64,000 bases of DNA from Scylla paramamosain (GCF_035594125.1 NC_087155.1:1015001-1079000); one strand, 5' to 3'. Positions 22,574 through 32,704 are shown, counted from the first letter of the stretch. The notes: generated by a model from the letters alone, not told the origin. Numbers and translations are program-made.

Positions 22574-22963
22574 TAGCGCATACGTACAGCAAAGAACTGA
22601 ATACCAGGAAGCAGCAATTTAGTGTTATAAAATTACCAAGGGTTACTCAGATATAATTAGCAGTAACAGTTAGTAAAGAGTCGCTGCGTTAGTTTGTAGT
22701 CAGCAGAGAGTTCTAAGATTATGAGTGAAAGGTGGTAAGGGTGGTAAGGAAACTCAGGCTGAAGCAGAAGTACTACTATATATTCTCTTACGTGTCAGTT
22801 ACAGGTTACTAGAGGGGTGAGACGCCGGTAGTGGTGGTGGAGGGAAGGAAGGGCGTACTTGGAAGTTAGGGAAGGAAAATCCGGAGGAAAGAGGGAATGA
22901 ATGGAGGAAGGAAGGAGGGAAGGGTGGTGATAGAAAAATTAAAGTGAATTTAGGTGCTTTATT

Positions 22964-22964
<1 letters not shown>

Positions 22965-23005
<41 letters not shown>

Positions 23006-23091
23006 TAAAAACGTAGCCTTTGAAAAGTAGATCTGATTAGCCTGCATTTCCAAAACACCCCCTGTATGGTAGACAAAACTCTATACTCAGA

Positions 23092-23122
<31 letters not shown>
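22965..23122. repeat. (GT)20 and (CA)14 microsatellites, inverted
   Basis: GT at 22965-23004 and CA at 23094-23122, 89 bp apart and mutually complementary. Confidence 0.95.
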
Positions 23123-23334
23123 ACCAGTCTTATAGGGTTAGCATTGTGATATATACTAACATTAAGGCAGTAAAGACACTAATAGTAAGGTAATTAATTG
23201 TCTGGCTATACATATTCCTTTGTAAAATAATTGCCTGGATATAAATGTTCTTTTGTATTGCGCGCGGTGACTAATCCTGTAATATTTATCTCCGTTCGTT
23301 CGTGTTCATATCATGCAATTTGGTATACAGGTAG

Positions 23335-23437
23335 ATTGACAGATAGAGCGCAAGGCAGATCGATAAATACGTAGGTAGCTTGGCGGGTAGGTAGGTAGAT
23401 TGATATACAGAAGGTACATACATACAAAGATAGATAA

Positions 23438-23471
<34 letters not shown>

Positions 23472-23530
23472 GGTCATGTGGATAGACAGATAAAATAGAT
23501 AAATACATAGACTGACTGACTGATAGATTG
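23335..23530. repeat. Degenerate GATA array
   Basis: Best run (GATA)10 at 23429-23471 within about 190 bp of GATA/GTAG/GACA variants. Confidence 0.9.
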
Positions 23531-23609
23531 ATAAATGTTTTCTTATTTTTACTCTTTTTGAGGGGGCTAGGACAATTTAGTGGGCTTTCTCTAATTTTCA
23601 TTGCCTTGT

Positions 23610-23736
23610 CTAACCTCCTCCATGTAAAAAAAAAGAAAAAGAAAAAGAAAACACCATTGTGAAATTTGTGTCCCGTGTAGAAACTTTACATTTAATTCTG
23701 AAATTACCCTTTGTATAACTTTCCTTTTTTATTCTT
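23610..23736 (-). CDS. Weak candidate terminal exon behind CT array
   Basis: On the minus strand the CT array (23845-23756) is followed by CCCCGTCACTATTTCCCAG, a strong acceptor. The frame then stays open 41 codons (RIKKESYTKGNFRIKCKV...) to TAG at 23610, ending in a Phe/Ser-rich stretch from a simple tract. The first 25 codons look protein-like. Confidence 0.25.
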
Positions 23737-23752
23737 CTGGGAAATAGTGACG

Positions 23753-23755
<3 letters not shown>

Positions 23756-23847
<92 letters not shown>

Positions 23848-23931
23848 ATCCTTTCTTTTCTCTACATGGGTGGGCAGTCAGGCAGGGACGGGAGAGAGGG
23901 AGGGAGAGAGGGAGGGAGGGAGGGAGGGAGG
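23756..23931. repeat. (GA)45 microsatellite and GGGA array
   Basis: GA array 23756-23845, then a GGGA/GGAGAGA array at 23890-23931. Confidence 0.97.
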
Positions 23932-24115
23932 TATGAACGCTGTGTAGGTGATAGGGGCGAGGGGGAGAGTGGTACGTGAACCATTAGTGTGAATGTAGTG
24001 GCTGTGGTGTGCTGGGTGGGCTTCCTGTGTACTTCACCAAGCTACACATTCACTGTGACTTACCCTCAGGTACAGTGACTAACTCCTGATCTGACTCACG
24101 GTAGAAAAAAGTCCG

Positions 24116-24307
24116 TATTCTGAGACGCTCTGTGCTTTCATCAGTGCTATCTTTTCAAAGACTATTGAGGTGATCTGCAATGTGTTTTCCTTATCAATGA
24201 TGCAGAAACCTTCTTAAACTATCATTACACTTACGAAAGCAAGCGGTTTTTACATCTATTACTGAAGTGTATTAAGTAGTAGTTGTGATTATACCCGAAT
24301 CAGAATA
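24116..24307 (-). mobile_element. MITE-like element, TIR family
   Basis: Begins TATTCTGAGACGCTCTGTGC and closes CAGAATA, an imperfect terminal inverted repeat shared with 34656-34866. Internal core (reverse of the family consensus) includes TCAATGATGCAGAAACCTTC and TTAAACTATCATTACA. About 192 bp, no coding capacity. Confidence 0.5.
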
Positions 24308-24470
24308 TGAACGTAAACATGATTACTCATCGTGACATTAACTATCATAGTTAGTGTTTTTCTTCCTAATGATGCAGAAGCTAATATTAGAATCACAAAA
24401 ACACTCTTTGAAATCCCAAAAGTAGCCATTAGAGTGTTAAAAGTAGTTGTGATTAGACCAATTCAGAATA
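24308..24470 (-). mobile_element. Second, partial TIR-family unit
   Basis: Directly follows the first copy, repeating CTAATGATGCAGAAGC, AGAATCACAAAAACAC and AGTAGTTGTGATTAGACC and ending in CAGAATA. It lacks the left terminus, consistent with tandem amplification of one end. Confidence 0.45.
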
Positions 24471-24537
24471 CTTCTACTCGGCGTGACTCATTTCTACCCA
24501 ACGTGACTCTCCCTTGCCTCCCTCGCACGCCGCGCAG

Positions 24538-24649
24538 GCTCGTAGCAGGAAGGTGGAGAAAAAGAGACAAGCGGTGGGGAATGTGCGGCGCTGAGTCAGA
24601 GACACGAGGGCGCGAAGACGACACTTGGCGTCTCTTGTGGAATTCTTGA
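24538..24649 (+). CDS. Candidate terminal coding exon, Arg/Trp-rich
   Basis: A pyrimidine-rich stretch ends CTCGCACGCCGCGCAG, a good acceptor. The exon reads 36 codons in the frame LVAGRWRKRDKRWGMCGAES... to TGA, hydrophilic, with no simple repeat. It sits just outside a TIR-family element (end 24470). The frame is open upstream into that element, so exonisation of element-flanking DNA is possible. No domain recognised. Confidence 0.35.
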
Positions 24650-24659
24650 CGCGTCCTTT

Positions 24660-25260
24660 CGCTTTCCTTCCTCGTCCTTCCTCCTCCTTAGTGTTTCTTT
24701 CTTCCTTTTATTGTTTCTCGCCTTTTTTATTTTCGTTTTCTTTCTTTTTTTCGTGTGACCTCTTCAGATTTCTTTTTTTATTGTTTGATTCGTTGTTTGT
24801 GTGAAGTGTGATCTTAAGACCTCTTTTTTTATTGACTAAACTTTTCTTTTTTCCTCCCTCTTGCAATTATTTCGTGTAGATTCATGGAGCCATTGCATTC
24901 TTCATTTTTGTCACTTTTTGTGTTACTGGCCTTAAAATATATTTTTTTCCTTCTCTTCAATTTTTTAGTGTTTCTTTCCTAGATGCTATTAAAGAATATT
25001 AATTTTATAGCAATCCTTTTTAGCCTTTCTGCTTTCCGGACAAGACACTCAGTAGGCTTTTCCTTTATAGTCTTACGCCAATCTTATATAAAAAAGTGTC
25101 TTTTTTCATAATCAAGGTGATATAAATTATCAAAAGTTACATATCCCCTACATCTTAACATCTATTTGCTTTATTCTGATCAACGATGGACGATTTCAAG
25201 GAATCTGGGAATCTTGTGTGGTAATGAGTGAGTTAATGCGTTTGATTCCCACCACTGATC
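24660..25260. other. T-rich spacer
   Basis: T-rich plus strand with many TTTTT runs, grading into mixed AT-rich sequence. No exon, element or duplication supported. Confidence 0.55.
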
Positions 25261-25411
25261 AATGTCTCGCTTCCTGGTAGAGTAGAGTGCCGCAGTCATT
25301 CCCTAAGATCACTGGAAAAAAGAATAGTCTATTTTTTTATTTCCGCAAACTCGTTACAAGGAATGAGATTGTTACCGAAGGCGAACATGGTTTATGCAAC
25401 TGTTGGACAGC

Positions 25412-25412
<1 letters not shown>

Positions 25413-25460
<48 letters not shown>

Positions 25461-25471
25461 CACACACACAC
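25413..25471. repeat. (CA)29 microsatellite
   Basis: CA array with one TA interruption near 25459. Confidence 0.97.
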
Positions 25472-25493
25472 CGGCTGAGTGGCGGCCTCGCAG

Positions 25494-25611
25494 TTCAGGG
25501 CAAGAAGCAATACCGTTAATCCTTGAGGTAATGTCTCGAGAGGCCAGGCAGGACACGTCGCCTCAGAAACATACCAGCAAAAGTATACCGCCTTCCTTGC
25601 GGCCTTCCTGA
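25494..25611 (+). CDS. Candidate exon with internal donor
   Basis: Acceptor GGCGGCCTCGCAG follows the CA array. The frame reads SGQEAIPLILE to a consensus donor GAG/GTAATGTC at 25527, a possible 34-nt exon; unspliced it continues VMSREARQDTSPQKHTSK and stops at 25611. Composition is balanced and non-repetitive. Not recognised. Confidence 0.3.
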
Positions 25612-25847
25612 TCCTCCCACTGCCCTGCCCTGCCTTGCCCTTCCTGCTCTTCTCACTCCTGCTGCTCTCTACCGGCCCCTGCCTACCCTACCTACTCTAT
25701 CTGCCTTCCCGCCTCTCTACCCTGCCTACCCGCTTCTCTTGATTACCTTCCCCGCCGAGCCAAATTCAGCTCCGAACATTACACTTCACGTGGAGTTGAA
25801 CTTGCAGTCTAGTCCGTGTTGGTGTGATGAAGTCTGGCGCCGCGGTG

Positions 25848-25848
<1 letters not shown>

Positions 25849-25907
<59 letters not shown>
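25849..25907. repeat. (GT)29 microsatellite
   Basis: Uninterrupted GT array. Confidence 0.97.
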
Positions 25908-25909
<2 letters not shown>

Positions 25910-26052
25910 ATCCCTTCTTTTATATTCGTTCTACTATCATATTATCTCACATCCCTTATTTATTCCTTAAATTACAGGCATTTTTATTAGATTACTTGAT
26001 CATATACTTAAAAGCACCAAATATTAGCGAATTTAGGAGAATACGTCGCCTC

Positions 26053-26056
<4 letters not shown>

Positions 26057-26110
<54 letters not shown>
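26057..26110. repeat. (CT)27 microsatellite
   Basis: Uninterrupted CT array. Confidence 0.97.
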
Positions 26111-26111
<1 letters not shown>

Positions 26112-26225
26112 GTAGCAAACCCCCCATTCACTTCTAACGCGGCAATTCCTAAGTCACCTCCAGAAATATGTTTTAAAATACCATCAACACTCGCTCTTCT
26201 AAAGGTGACGACCCGTAAGAAGCTT

Positions 26226-26308
26226 TCCTCCTCCTCCTCCTCCTCCTCCTCCTCCTCCTCGTGTACTTAACTCTTCCTTCTACGCTTCCTCTTCTTAAGT
26301 CTTCTTCT

Positions 26309-26340
<32 letters not shown>

Positions 26341-26428
26341 TTCTTCTTCTTCTTCTTCTTCTTCTTCTTCTTCTTCTTTTTCTTCTTCTTCTTCTTCTTT
26401 CTCCTCCTCCTCCTCCTCCTCTTCTTCG
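26226..26428. repeat. (CTC)n and (CTT)n arrays
   Basis: CTC array 26226-26261, then CTT/CCT arrays 26301-26428. Poly-Lys, poly-Glu and poly-Arg frames on the minus strand are artefacts. Confidence 0.96.
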
Positions 26429-26439
26429 TAACTTTCTCT

Positions 26440-26807
26440 CCTCCTCCTCCTTCCCGTTTCCCCCGTTTTTGCTTACTTCCTGTATTTATTTCCATTTCCT
26501 CCTACTCCATCTCCTTATTTCTGTCTCCTCTTTCTTTCCTCCTGTCCGTAGCTCTTTCCTTTTTCTATTTCTCTTCCTCTTTCTCACCTTTCCTTCATTT
26601 CCCTCCATTTTTTCGTTTCCTTCCCTTCTCCTCCTTCATTCCCCTTCGTTTATTTCCGCTCTCACTCCTTTCTCCTCATCTCATTCCCCTCATTCATTTT
26701 CCCTCCCCCTCCTTTCACCAGCTCCTCCTCCCGCTCCTCTTCCTCCTCCAGGTCACTTTTCACCATCAATCTCAGCAGCGTTAGCAGCCTCTAATGTACC
26801 TCCTTGA
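26440..26807 (+). other. Pyrimidine-rich block with weak terminal-exon candidate
   Basis: C/T-rich plus strand ending in TCCTCTTCCTCCTCCAG at 26751. After this acceptor-like site a frame reads HFSPSISAALAASNVPP and stops at 26807. Given the composition, an AG after a long pyrimidine tract is expected by chance. Confidence 0.2.
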
Positions 26808-26913
26808 CATTCTACTGAGTCCACTTGTCTTCGTCACTGACATGGAACTACTTACGTTAATCTTGCCGTCCCTGCCTTTACCTGCCTCTGCTATACGATA
26901 ATGCTCCTCATGA

Positions 26914-26918
<5 letters not shown>

Positions 26919-26990
<72 letters not shown>
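26919..26990. repeat. (CT)36 microsatellite
   Basis: Uninterrupted CT array running straight into TTCAG. Confidence 0.98.
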
Positions 26991-26991
<1 letters not shown>

Positions 26992-26993
26992 AG

Positions 26994-27043
26994 GATTGTC
27001 GAGTTAATTCAGTTTTAGCTTTTCATGTTGTAATAATTGGGTC
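26994..27043 (+). CDS. Candidate short exon behind CT array
   Basis: The CT array ends TTCAG, and 50 nt later GGGTC/GTGAGTGT is a strong donor match. The intervening frame reads DCRVNSVLAFHVVIIG. Very short, no further support. Confidence 0.2.
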
Positions 27044-27200
27044 GTGAGTGTTTGATTGATTAGTGGGGGATGTAAATTTGATGTTTTCTTGCGATGGTTT
27101 TATAATTTATTTTTTTGGTTGGTTCTCGATTGTTCTTTTTTTTTATTTCATGAGGTATAGCTAATAATTTGATTTTATTCTTCAATGTATTTATCACAAA

Positions 27201-27203
<3 letters not shown>

Positions 27204-27271
<68 letters not shown>

Positions 27272-27290
27272 TTCTGTGTGTGTGTGTGTG
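27204..27290. repeat. (CT)31 and (GT)8 microsatellites
   Basis: CT array 27204-27268, a CCTTTCT junction, then a short GT run ending TTTTAG. Confidence 0.97.
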
Positions 27291-27296
27291 TTTTAG

Positions 27297-27438
27297 TCAC
27301 CAGCTACAAGAAAGCCCTTCATATATTACTAGTTTCTCTGATCTTGTGTCCACTCCAGTGTATCTCTCATTCTCCACCCTTGGCACCCACACCCCAGAGA
27401 CCCTAAAGTCATGGCGGTCCCGGGGAGGGTTTGATTAG
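27297..27438 (+). CDS. Candidate terminal coding exon
   Basis: CT and GT arrays lead into TGTTTTAG, an acceptor-like end. The frame (phase 2 in) then reads 46 codons beginning HQLQESPSYITSFSDLVSTP and ending WRSRGGFD before TAG. A second frame is open 35 codons. Sequence is non-repetitive. Not recognised. Confidence 0.3.
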
Positions 27439-27515
27439 CGATATGGAGCGTGGCAGGAAGGGTCGGGGCATGAAGGTTCGCCTCTGTGTCCCCGTCTGTT
27501 TCTTAGAAGTGTTAA

Positions 27516-27737
27516 TCGCGTCACAGCAAAGAATGTTATGTTTGTGCTCACGCTGATGTATCTTACGATGGTCTTTGTGTCGCTCCTCGCTTCTTATATC
27601 CAGGCAGGGAACAAACTTGGCTGAGCTACGCGTGTTTATTCTCGTGCTGTCGAGGCAAACCTGTAATTCCTGGGACGTTTCTTGCGCTAATTTGCCGCAT
27701 CCAAAAATATAAAGATTTCACGATAACAGTTCACTAA
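27516..27737 (+). CDS. Open frame with Cys-rich start (ECYVC)
   Basis: A 73-codon frame without ATG. GCGTCACAG at 27526 is acceptor-like, giving an exon that begins KECYVCAHADVSYDGLCVAP and later SYACLFSCCRGKP. A ...xCYxC... opening soon after a splice junction is seen in Ly6/uPAR-type domains, but the later Cys spacing does not fit well and the last third overlaps a 104-bp tandem duplication. Family assignment is only a suggestion. Confidence 0.25.
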   Translation, partial: SRHSKECYVCAHADVSYDGLCVAPRFLYPGREQTWLSYACLFSCCRGKPVIPGTFLALICRIQKYKDFTITVH

Positions 27738-27880
27738 ATCTATTCAGAATTTCTTTGACATTTACTGATTGAGTGAATGAAGGAATTCTGCTAATTTCAC
27801 GCATCCAAAAATATAAATGCTCTCACTTGATCTATTTAGAATTTTTTTTGTACATTTACTGACTGAATGTGTCAACGGAT
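27687..27880 (+). repeat. 104-bp tandem duplication
   Basis: CTAATTTGCCGCATCCAAAA at 27687 and CTAATTTCACGCATCCAAAA at 27791 start two units that both continue through AAATATAAA and TTTACTGAYTGA. Confidence 0.85.
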
Positions 27881-28117
27881 TTCGATCATTCATATTAAAG
27901 ACATTAGATAATTAAATCAAATGGTATTACAAGATATATATTGCCAAGCTGCATATAATACACAAAATTAAATTATTTATGGTTCGGAGCTCAAGACGAG
28001 TTAATATCAAATAAACCAGACTTAGGAGTAGCGTAGCGTAGCCTCACACAAACACTGTGTATTAAACGCCTATAAAAAGTGTTACACAGAATCATCATAT
28101 GTAAAAACACCAAGCAA

Positions 28118-28390
28118 ATTATTTTGTTTGACCACTATGGCTTTTTTGCCTTCGTTCTTTTTACATCTACATTCAACTTTCCCTTGTCCTTCTCGAACTT
28201 ACAAACACAGAAGTAAATATGTCTGCTTTTTTTGTGTGTGTAATAATCATTTAGTTAATCGTATCATGTATGTTATTATTATTTTGTTTGACAACTACGG
28301 TTTCTTTGACAACCTTTCATACCCACAGCTTTTCTCTCACCCTTCCATAACTTACAGTAAATATATTTGTTGTTTATGTATGTATCTATC
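28118..28390 (+). repeat. 160-bp tandem duplication
   Basis: ATTATTTTGTTTGACCACTA at 28118 recurs as ATTATTTTGTTTGACAACTA at 28278; both units then hold a T/C-rich part and an AACTTACARA / AAATATR segment. Confidence 0.75.
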
Positions 28391-28480
28391 CCTCTGTCCG
28401 CCTTGTATAAGATGACATGTTGCCCTCACCAATGGATGAAAGCGGCCTGAATTTCCGATTTCCTTCCTGCCCCCTTCACC

Positions 28481-28564
28481 TCCCTTCCTGCAGCTTAAAT
28501 CCTTCAACTCCCTTCCTGCGGTCTAAATCCTTCATGTCCCTTCCTGCAGCCTAAATCCTTCTCT
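28481..28564 (+). repeat. 28-bp minisatellite, three units
   Basis: TCCCTTCCTGCAGCTTAAAT-type units start at 28481, 28509 and 28537 with exact 28-bp spacing. Confidence 0.9.
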
Positions 28565-28569
28565 TCCTC

Positions 28570-29220
28570 CTCCCGTGACAAGCTTCCCATCATCCCAGGC
28601 ATTATTTCATTGTTTCAGTCTTATGTCCTCTCGTCCTCCTAGTCTTCTTCCTCCTCTTCTCGTTGTCGTTCTTCTCTTCCTCGTCCTCCTCTTTTCGTTT
28701 TTTGTTCTTATCTTTCTTTTCAGTCTCCTTATTTTGCTTCTCATTATTCTCTCTCTTACTTATCCTAGTCCTTTTTTCTCTTCATTCTTTTCTGCTCCAT
28801 TTACTCCCTCTATTCTTTGTTCTCTTTATTCTTCTTTGTAATCTTCCTTTTCCTCTTCCTCTTCTTTCTTTTCCTCTTTCTCGTTCTTGTTCTTACTTTT
28901 CATTATTCTCTCTCTCTTTCTCTCTCTTACTTATTGTCCTTTTCTTTCTCTTCATTCTTTCCTCCTCTTTTTATTCCTTCTGGTCCTGCTTTTTTTTCTT
29001 TCCTTCTTTTCTTCTTGTGATTATTGTGTTTGTTCTTCTTATTTTCCTTAATGCTGTTGTTGCTCTTGTTTTTCTTACTGTTATTCTTGTTTTTCTTACT
29101 GTTGTAGTTATTCTTGTTTTTGTTGCACTTGTTTTGTTGTTTTTGCTCTTGTTTTTCTTTCCTTCCTCTTCTTCTTCCTCTTATTGTTCTTCCACCACCA
29201 CCACCACCACCACCACCGTC
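28570..29220 (+). other. Pyrimidine-rich block
   Basis: T/C-rich plus strand ending in a (CCA)9 array at 29192-29217. The 216-codon hydrophobic frame 28663-29313 and its neighbours are compositional. Confidence 0.75.
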
Positions 29221-29237
29221 CCTCTGCGTTGCGTCAG

Positions 29238-29361
29238 TGTGGCAACAATTTCGCCGCCTCGCCTGGCCGGGTTTGGCAGCACATCACTCGCCAGTCGGGG
29301 CAAAAAGTCTTGACCACCGCGAGGAACTATAATGTAATGGGAGATGGAAGGGAAGTGTTGG
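29238..29361 (+). CDS. Candidate coding exon, open on both strands
   Basis: TCCCTCTGCGTTGCGTCAG is an acceptor-like end and TTGG/GTGAGTAGG a strong donor. The plus frame reads 41 codons starting CGNNFAASPGRVWQHITRQS and is closed by TAG just beyond the donor. The minus strand is equally open (DFLPRLASDVLPNPARRGG) between CATTACATTATAG and the GTG array. CpG-rich and non-repetitive. Strand is undecided; plus is favoured for its donor. Confidence 0.35.
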
Positions 29362-29424
29362 GTGAGTAGGAGCGAGGGAGAATAAGGTGACACGATAATA
29401 TTTTAGGATACAAGGGCTGTCCCA

Positions 29425-29487
29425 CTCCTCCTCCTCCTCCTCCTCCTCCTCCTCCTCCTCCTCCTCCTCCTCCTCCTCCTGCTCCTC
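29425..29487. repeat. (CTC)20 array
   Basis: CTC triplet array; poly-Glu and poly-Gly minus frames are artefacts. Confidence 0.97.
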
Positions 29488-29597
29488 GCGTCGTAAATCC
29501 CCATCGCCTTCCAAAAGCAATGTCACCTCCGCCATCTTTCACCGCCAACTTAGGGTGAACGAAGGTGTAGTGGGATATTAATATTGAACGATCCTTC

Positions 29598-29640
29598 CCT
29601 CTCTCTCTCTCTCTCCCCCCCTCTCTCTCTCTCTCTCCTT
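29598..29640. repeat. Interrupted CT array
   Basis: CT runs flanking a short CCCCCC. Confidence 0.9.
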
Positions 29641-29933
29641 CCTTTATGTACGTTCGTTTTTCTAATACCGGTGTTTAGTTTGATTGATGCTTATTTGGAG
29701 AAACGTAGGGACTTGCTATGCGGCGTAAGGGGAACGGCTGAATGTGCATTGGTGTGTCTTACTCTGCAGTGTAAAAGGGTAAATGTGCATAGCTCTTACT
29801 CAACGAACGCCTGGGACAAGAATGGGAGGGTGAAGGTGAACATTACTCTACGTCCGTCTCACTTTGGGGAATGAAGCTACGTATTTCTATCTATTGCTGT
29901 GATGGCCGTTTTTATGTTAAGATTCAGAGCACT

Positions 29934-30006
29934 GTGGTGTGGTGTGGTGTGGTGTGTTGTGGTGTGTTGTGGTGTGTGTGTGTTGTGTGTGTTGTGTGTG
30001 TTGTGT
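29934..30006. repeat. GTGGT/GTGTT pentanucleotide array
   Basis: Degenerate array of GTGGT, GTGTT and GT units. Confidence 0.9.
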
Positions 30007-30605
30007 AGGGAGATAGAAAAAGAGAAAATAGGAGATTTGTTTTGTCTTTTCTAAGTTATAAGCTTGTTTAAGAGGCAAATTAGTATAAAGATAAGTGTCA
30101 AAAGGAATAGAAGTATGTGGGAAAAGTATTGCAATGGAAAGGTTAAATCAAATTTCCTTTCATTTCTTATCTACTTTCTCTGGTTATCTGTTATTTGTTT
30201 ATATTTGTTTTCGGAAAATAGCGGGATTTTTATGTTCTTTTTATAGTTTTCTTCGTTTTTACTTTCCTTTTTTTTGGCGCCCTTTGCCGGTCTTCTACAC
30301 ATATAAAAAGCTGAAGATGTAATAGCAAACGGTATAATCCACCCAAATTTAGTCACAGGAAAAACAATAGTGCCTAATATATAAGAATATTCTAGCCTTA
30401 ATCTTTTTAACACTTTGAACACCTGAACATTACCTGAACGATGTAATTATCCGATAATAGCTCTCATTTCCACCTGCGTGACTAATTCAAGGCCATCCCA
30501 ATGCCCTTTAATGGAGCGAATAGTCATTATGGTCCGAAAGTCAATGAGATTCTAGATAGTCTTATATTTGAATTGTAGATTTCCACCTGGTCTGTCTTGG
30601 GGCGC

Positions 30606-30748
30606 GCGATTTGATCTTTTCTCTCAGGTCGCAGTGGAATAGGTGAACGTGGCGATCAACTCTTTTTCTCCCACGGCGCAATAGAATGAATGAGTTTGAG
30701 GATCAGCTCTTTTCTCTCAAGTCGCAGTGGAGCAGGTGAGTGTGGCTT
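30606..30748 (+). repeat. 46-48-bp tandem repeat, three units
   Basis: Units start GCGATTTGATC (30606), GCGATCAACTC (30652) and GGATCAGCTC (30700). Each contains a CTTTTTCTC-type tract, an AG-like end, GCAGTGGARYAG and, in units 1 and 3, GTGAACG or GTGAGTGTGG, so each looks like a miniature acceptor-microexon-donor. Confidence 0.8.
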
Positions 30749-30946
30749 CTCCTCTGCTTTAATGAAAACCCAACGCTCTGATTTTATGAATGGCTGGATA
30801 TTTTTTTTTTTTATTGTCGTTCTTGGTTCTCTTTAATCCTTTGACTGTCACTGCCTTCTCAAACTTTATAAAATTGTCTGGTGTAAGTCTGGATTTTAGT
30901 TTCCAAAGACAAGACTGACAACGCCAGGTTATCGTCTCCACTGTAG

Positions 30947-31088
30947 CATCAAATATTGCCCCGCGCCCTCGCCTCGGCACAAGGGAGGCACATGTGGCAG
31001 GCATCGCTGGCGTGAGGTAGGTGCGGCTCAGGTGAGAGGTGCACCAGGTGAGGGTGATGAACGAGCCTCCAGCCACCGCGAGGCTTGA
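30947..31088 (+). CDS. Candidate exon with three alternative donors
   Basis: Acceptor ATCGTCTCCACTGTAG starts a frame reading IKYCPAPSPRHKGGTCGRHR, then WRE. Three consensus-like donors follow in this order: GAG/GTAGGT (31016), CAG/GTGAGA (31031), CAG/GTGAGG (31047). Unspliced, the frame continues to TGA at 31086-31088. The region is CpG-rich. The minus strand also has a 113-codon ATG frame (31100-30759) over the same DNA; the ordered plus-strand splice signals make plus the better reading. Confidence 0.35.
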
Positions 31089-31148
31089 ACTTGTTACCAT
31101 CCATCACCAAGCTGTCACCAGGCGGCGTGTTGAGACTGCGGCCACTAA

Positions 31149-31334
<186 letters not shown>

Positions 31335-31491
31335 CTTTTTCGCACAATACTGCACGACTACTTGAGGCAACTGTACATCGACCAACGGCTCCTCGCGTCC
31401 TTTGAATATTACACAGCCTCGCCCACTGCTTTGATGTCACTGAGCCTGGTGCTGAATATTTAAAACCCACGTTAAGATGCACAGTATAAAC

Positions 31492-31712
31492 GTGGCGTGT
31501 AATGACGAGAATGACTGGGAAAGGCATGCCGGTGTGATAGGATATAGAATTTGATGAGTGAAATGTTACGGTGGGAGGGAATATGCGTACGGTGGAGAGA
31601 AACTCTTATTTTTACGATTTGTGTGGCGAGTAATGACGAAAATGACTCAGAAAGGCTTACAGCTGTGATGGAATACAGAATCTGATGTGACTGGAATGTT
31701 ATAGTGAGAGAG
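31492..31712 (+). repeat. 131-bp tandem duplication
   Basis: GTGGCGTGTAATGACGAGAA at 31492 and GTGGCGAGTAATGACGAAAA at 31623 begin two units sharing AATGACTSRGAAAGGC and ATACAGAATYTGATG-like segments. Confidence 0.85.
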
Positions 31713-31729
31713 AACATGGGATGAAGCAG

Positions 31730-31730
<1 letters not shown>

Positions 31731-31771
<41 letters not shown>
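31731..31771. repeat. (GT)20 microsatellite
   Basis: Uninterrupted GT array. Confidence 0.96.
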
Positions 31772-31773
<2 letters not shown>

Positions 31774-32145
31774 TTACGCTTGCTCTCTACAAATCATCAG
31801 TAATGGTCTGCGCCACACTCAAGGATAAACAAAATAGATTCTTAAAGAAATAATTACAGTTCGTCACAGTACATATGCATAAAAAATTACTTCCTGCATT
31901 GCATTGTCTTGCTTACCTGAGTTTGTCTTACTGATATAAATAACGGAACTGTACACATTTAGTCTTACAATGAACATCGTTAACCGCATAGTGTATAAAT
32001 AAAACATGACGCCACAGAGAATGGACAAGTTATAATGCACTTCTTTTGTTTTCTCTGCAATTTTTCTTACGTTCGTATTAATTTCGTTAGATCTATCATA
32101 TGAGAGAGTAAATATTCTTTTTTTAACTGAGAATATGTAATGGGC

Positions 32146-32146
<1 letters not shown>

Positions 32147-32217
<71 letters not shown>

Positions 32218-32232
32218 GGTAGTAGTTGTAGT
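32147..32232. repeat. (GTA)20/(GTG)n array
   Basis: GTA triplet array followed by a few GTG and GTA units. Confidence 0.97.
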
Positions 32233-32271
32233 AGTTCACTAAATAAATATCAGCCACTATTACTTTTGGTG

Positions 32272-32335
32272 TGGGTTAGGTTAGTTACCGTAATCTAGTC
32301 ACACTTAACTTATCGTAACTTATCCTAACCTATCT
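32272..32335. repeat. Degenerate TTAGG/CCTAA sequence
   Basis: GGGTTAGGTTAG near 32274 and TATCCTAACCTATC near 32320 are inverted telomere-like snippets flanking AACTTATCGTAACTTATC. Too short and degenerate to be telomeric. Confidence 0.4.
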
Positions 32336-32369
32336 AATCCAAGGCCCTGGTCTCAAAGGCTTCCATGCG

Positions 32370-32600
32370 CTATCACTACTAATTTTATCGTGATATAGTG
32401 GACATTATGAGGGGCATTACACTGTTTTCATAATCACAGTAATATTCTAACGTGATATACTGAAAATTATTGTCGTTTTGCAGTCTTTTCATAATCCTGT
32501 GATAGTCTAACATGTTCCAGTGAAGGTTATTTGAGTTTTCAAGGGTGATTTCATGATTTTAGTGATGATTTGACATCTTTAATGGAAGTTACTGGAGGTT
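32370..32600 (+). mobile_element. Dispersed-family copies, forward
   Basis: Two or three diverged units with AATAATCACAGTAATATTCTAAC-type and CCTGTGATAGTCTAACATG, TTCCAGTGAAGGTTATT segments. Same core as at 33600-33860. Confidence 0.45.
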
Positions 32601-32607
32601 TTGCAGT

Positions 32608-32610
<3 letters not shown>

Positions 32611-32681
<71 letters not shown>
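32611..32681. repeat. (CT)35 microsatellite
   Basis: Uninterrupted CT array; serves as pyrimidine tract for the exon candidate at 32705. Confidence 0.98.
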
Positions 32682-32682
<1 letters not shown>

Positions 32683-32704
32683 ACTGCCCCGTTACGTCTC
32701 ACAG

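Noticed and set aside
26295..26495. Poly-Lys frame on the minus strand
   Set aside because: Direct translation of the CTT array.
28663..29313. 216-codon hydrophobic frame, membrane-protein-like
   Set aside because: Leu/Phe/Ser content follows from the T/C-rich strand; neighbouring frames look the same and there is no start or domain.
30759..31100. 113-codon ATG frame on the minus strand
   Set aside because: Its 5' half is antisense to a plus-strand frame with better splice signals and its 3' part is AT-rich spacer; kept only as an alternative in the 30947 entry.
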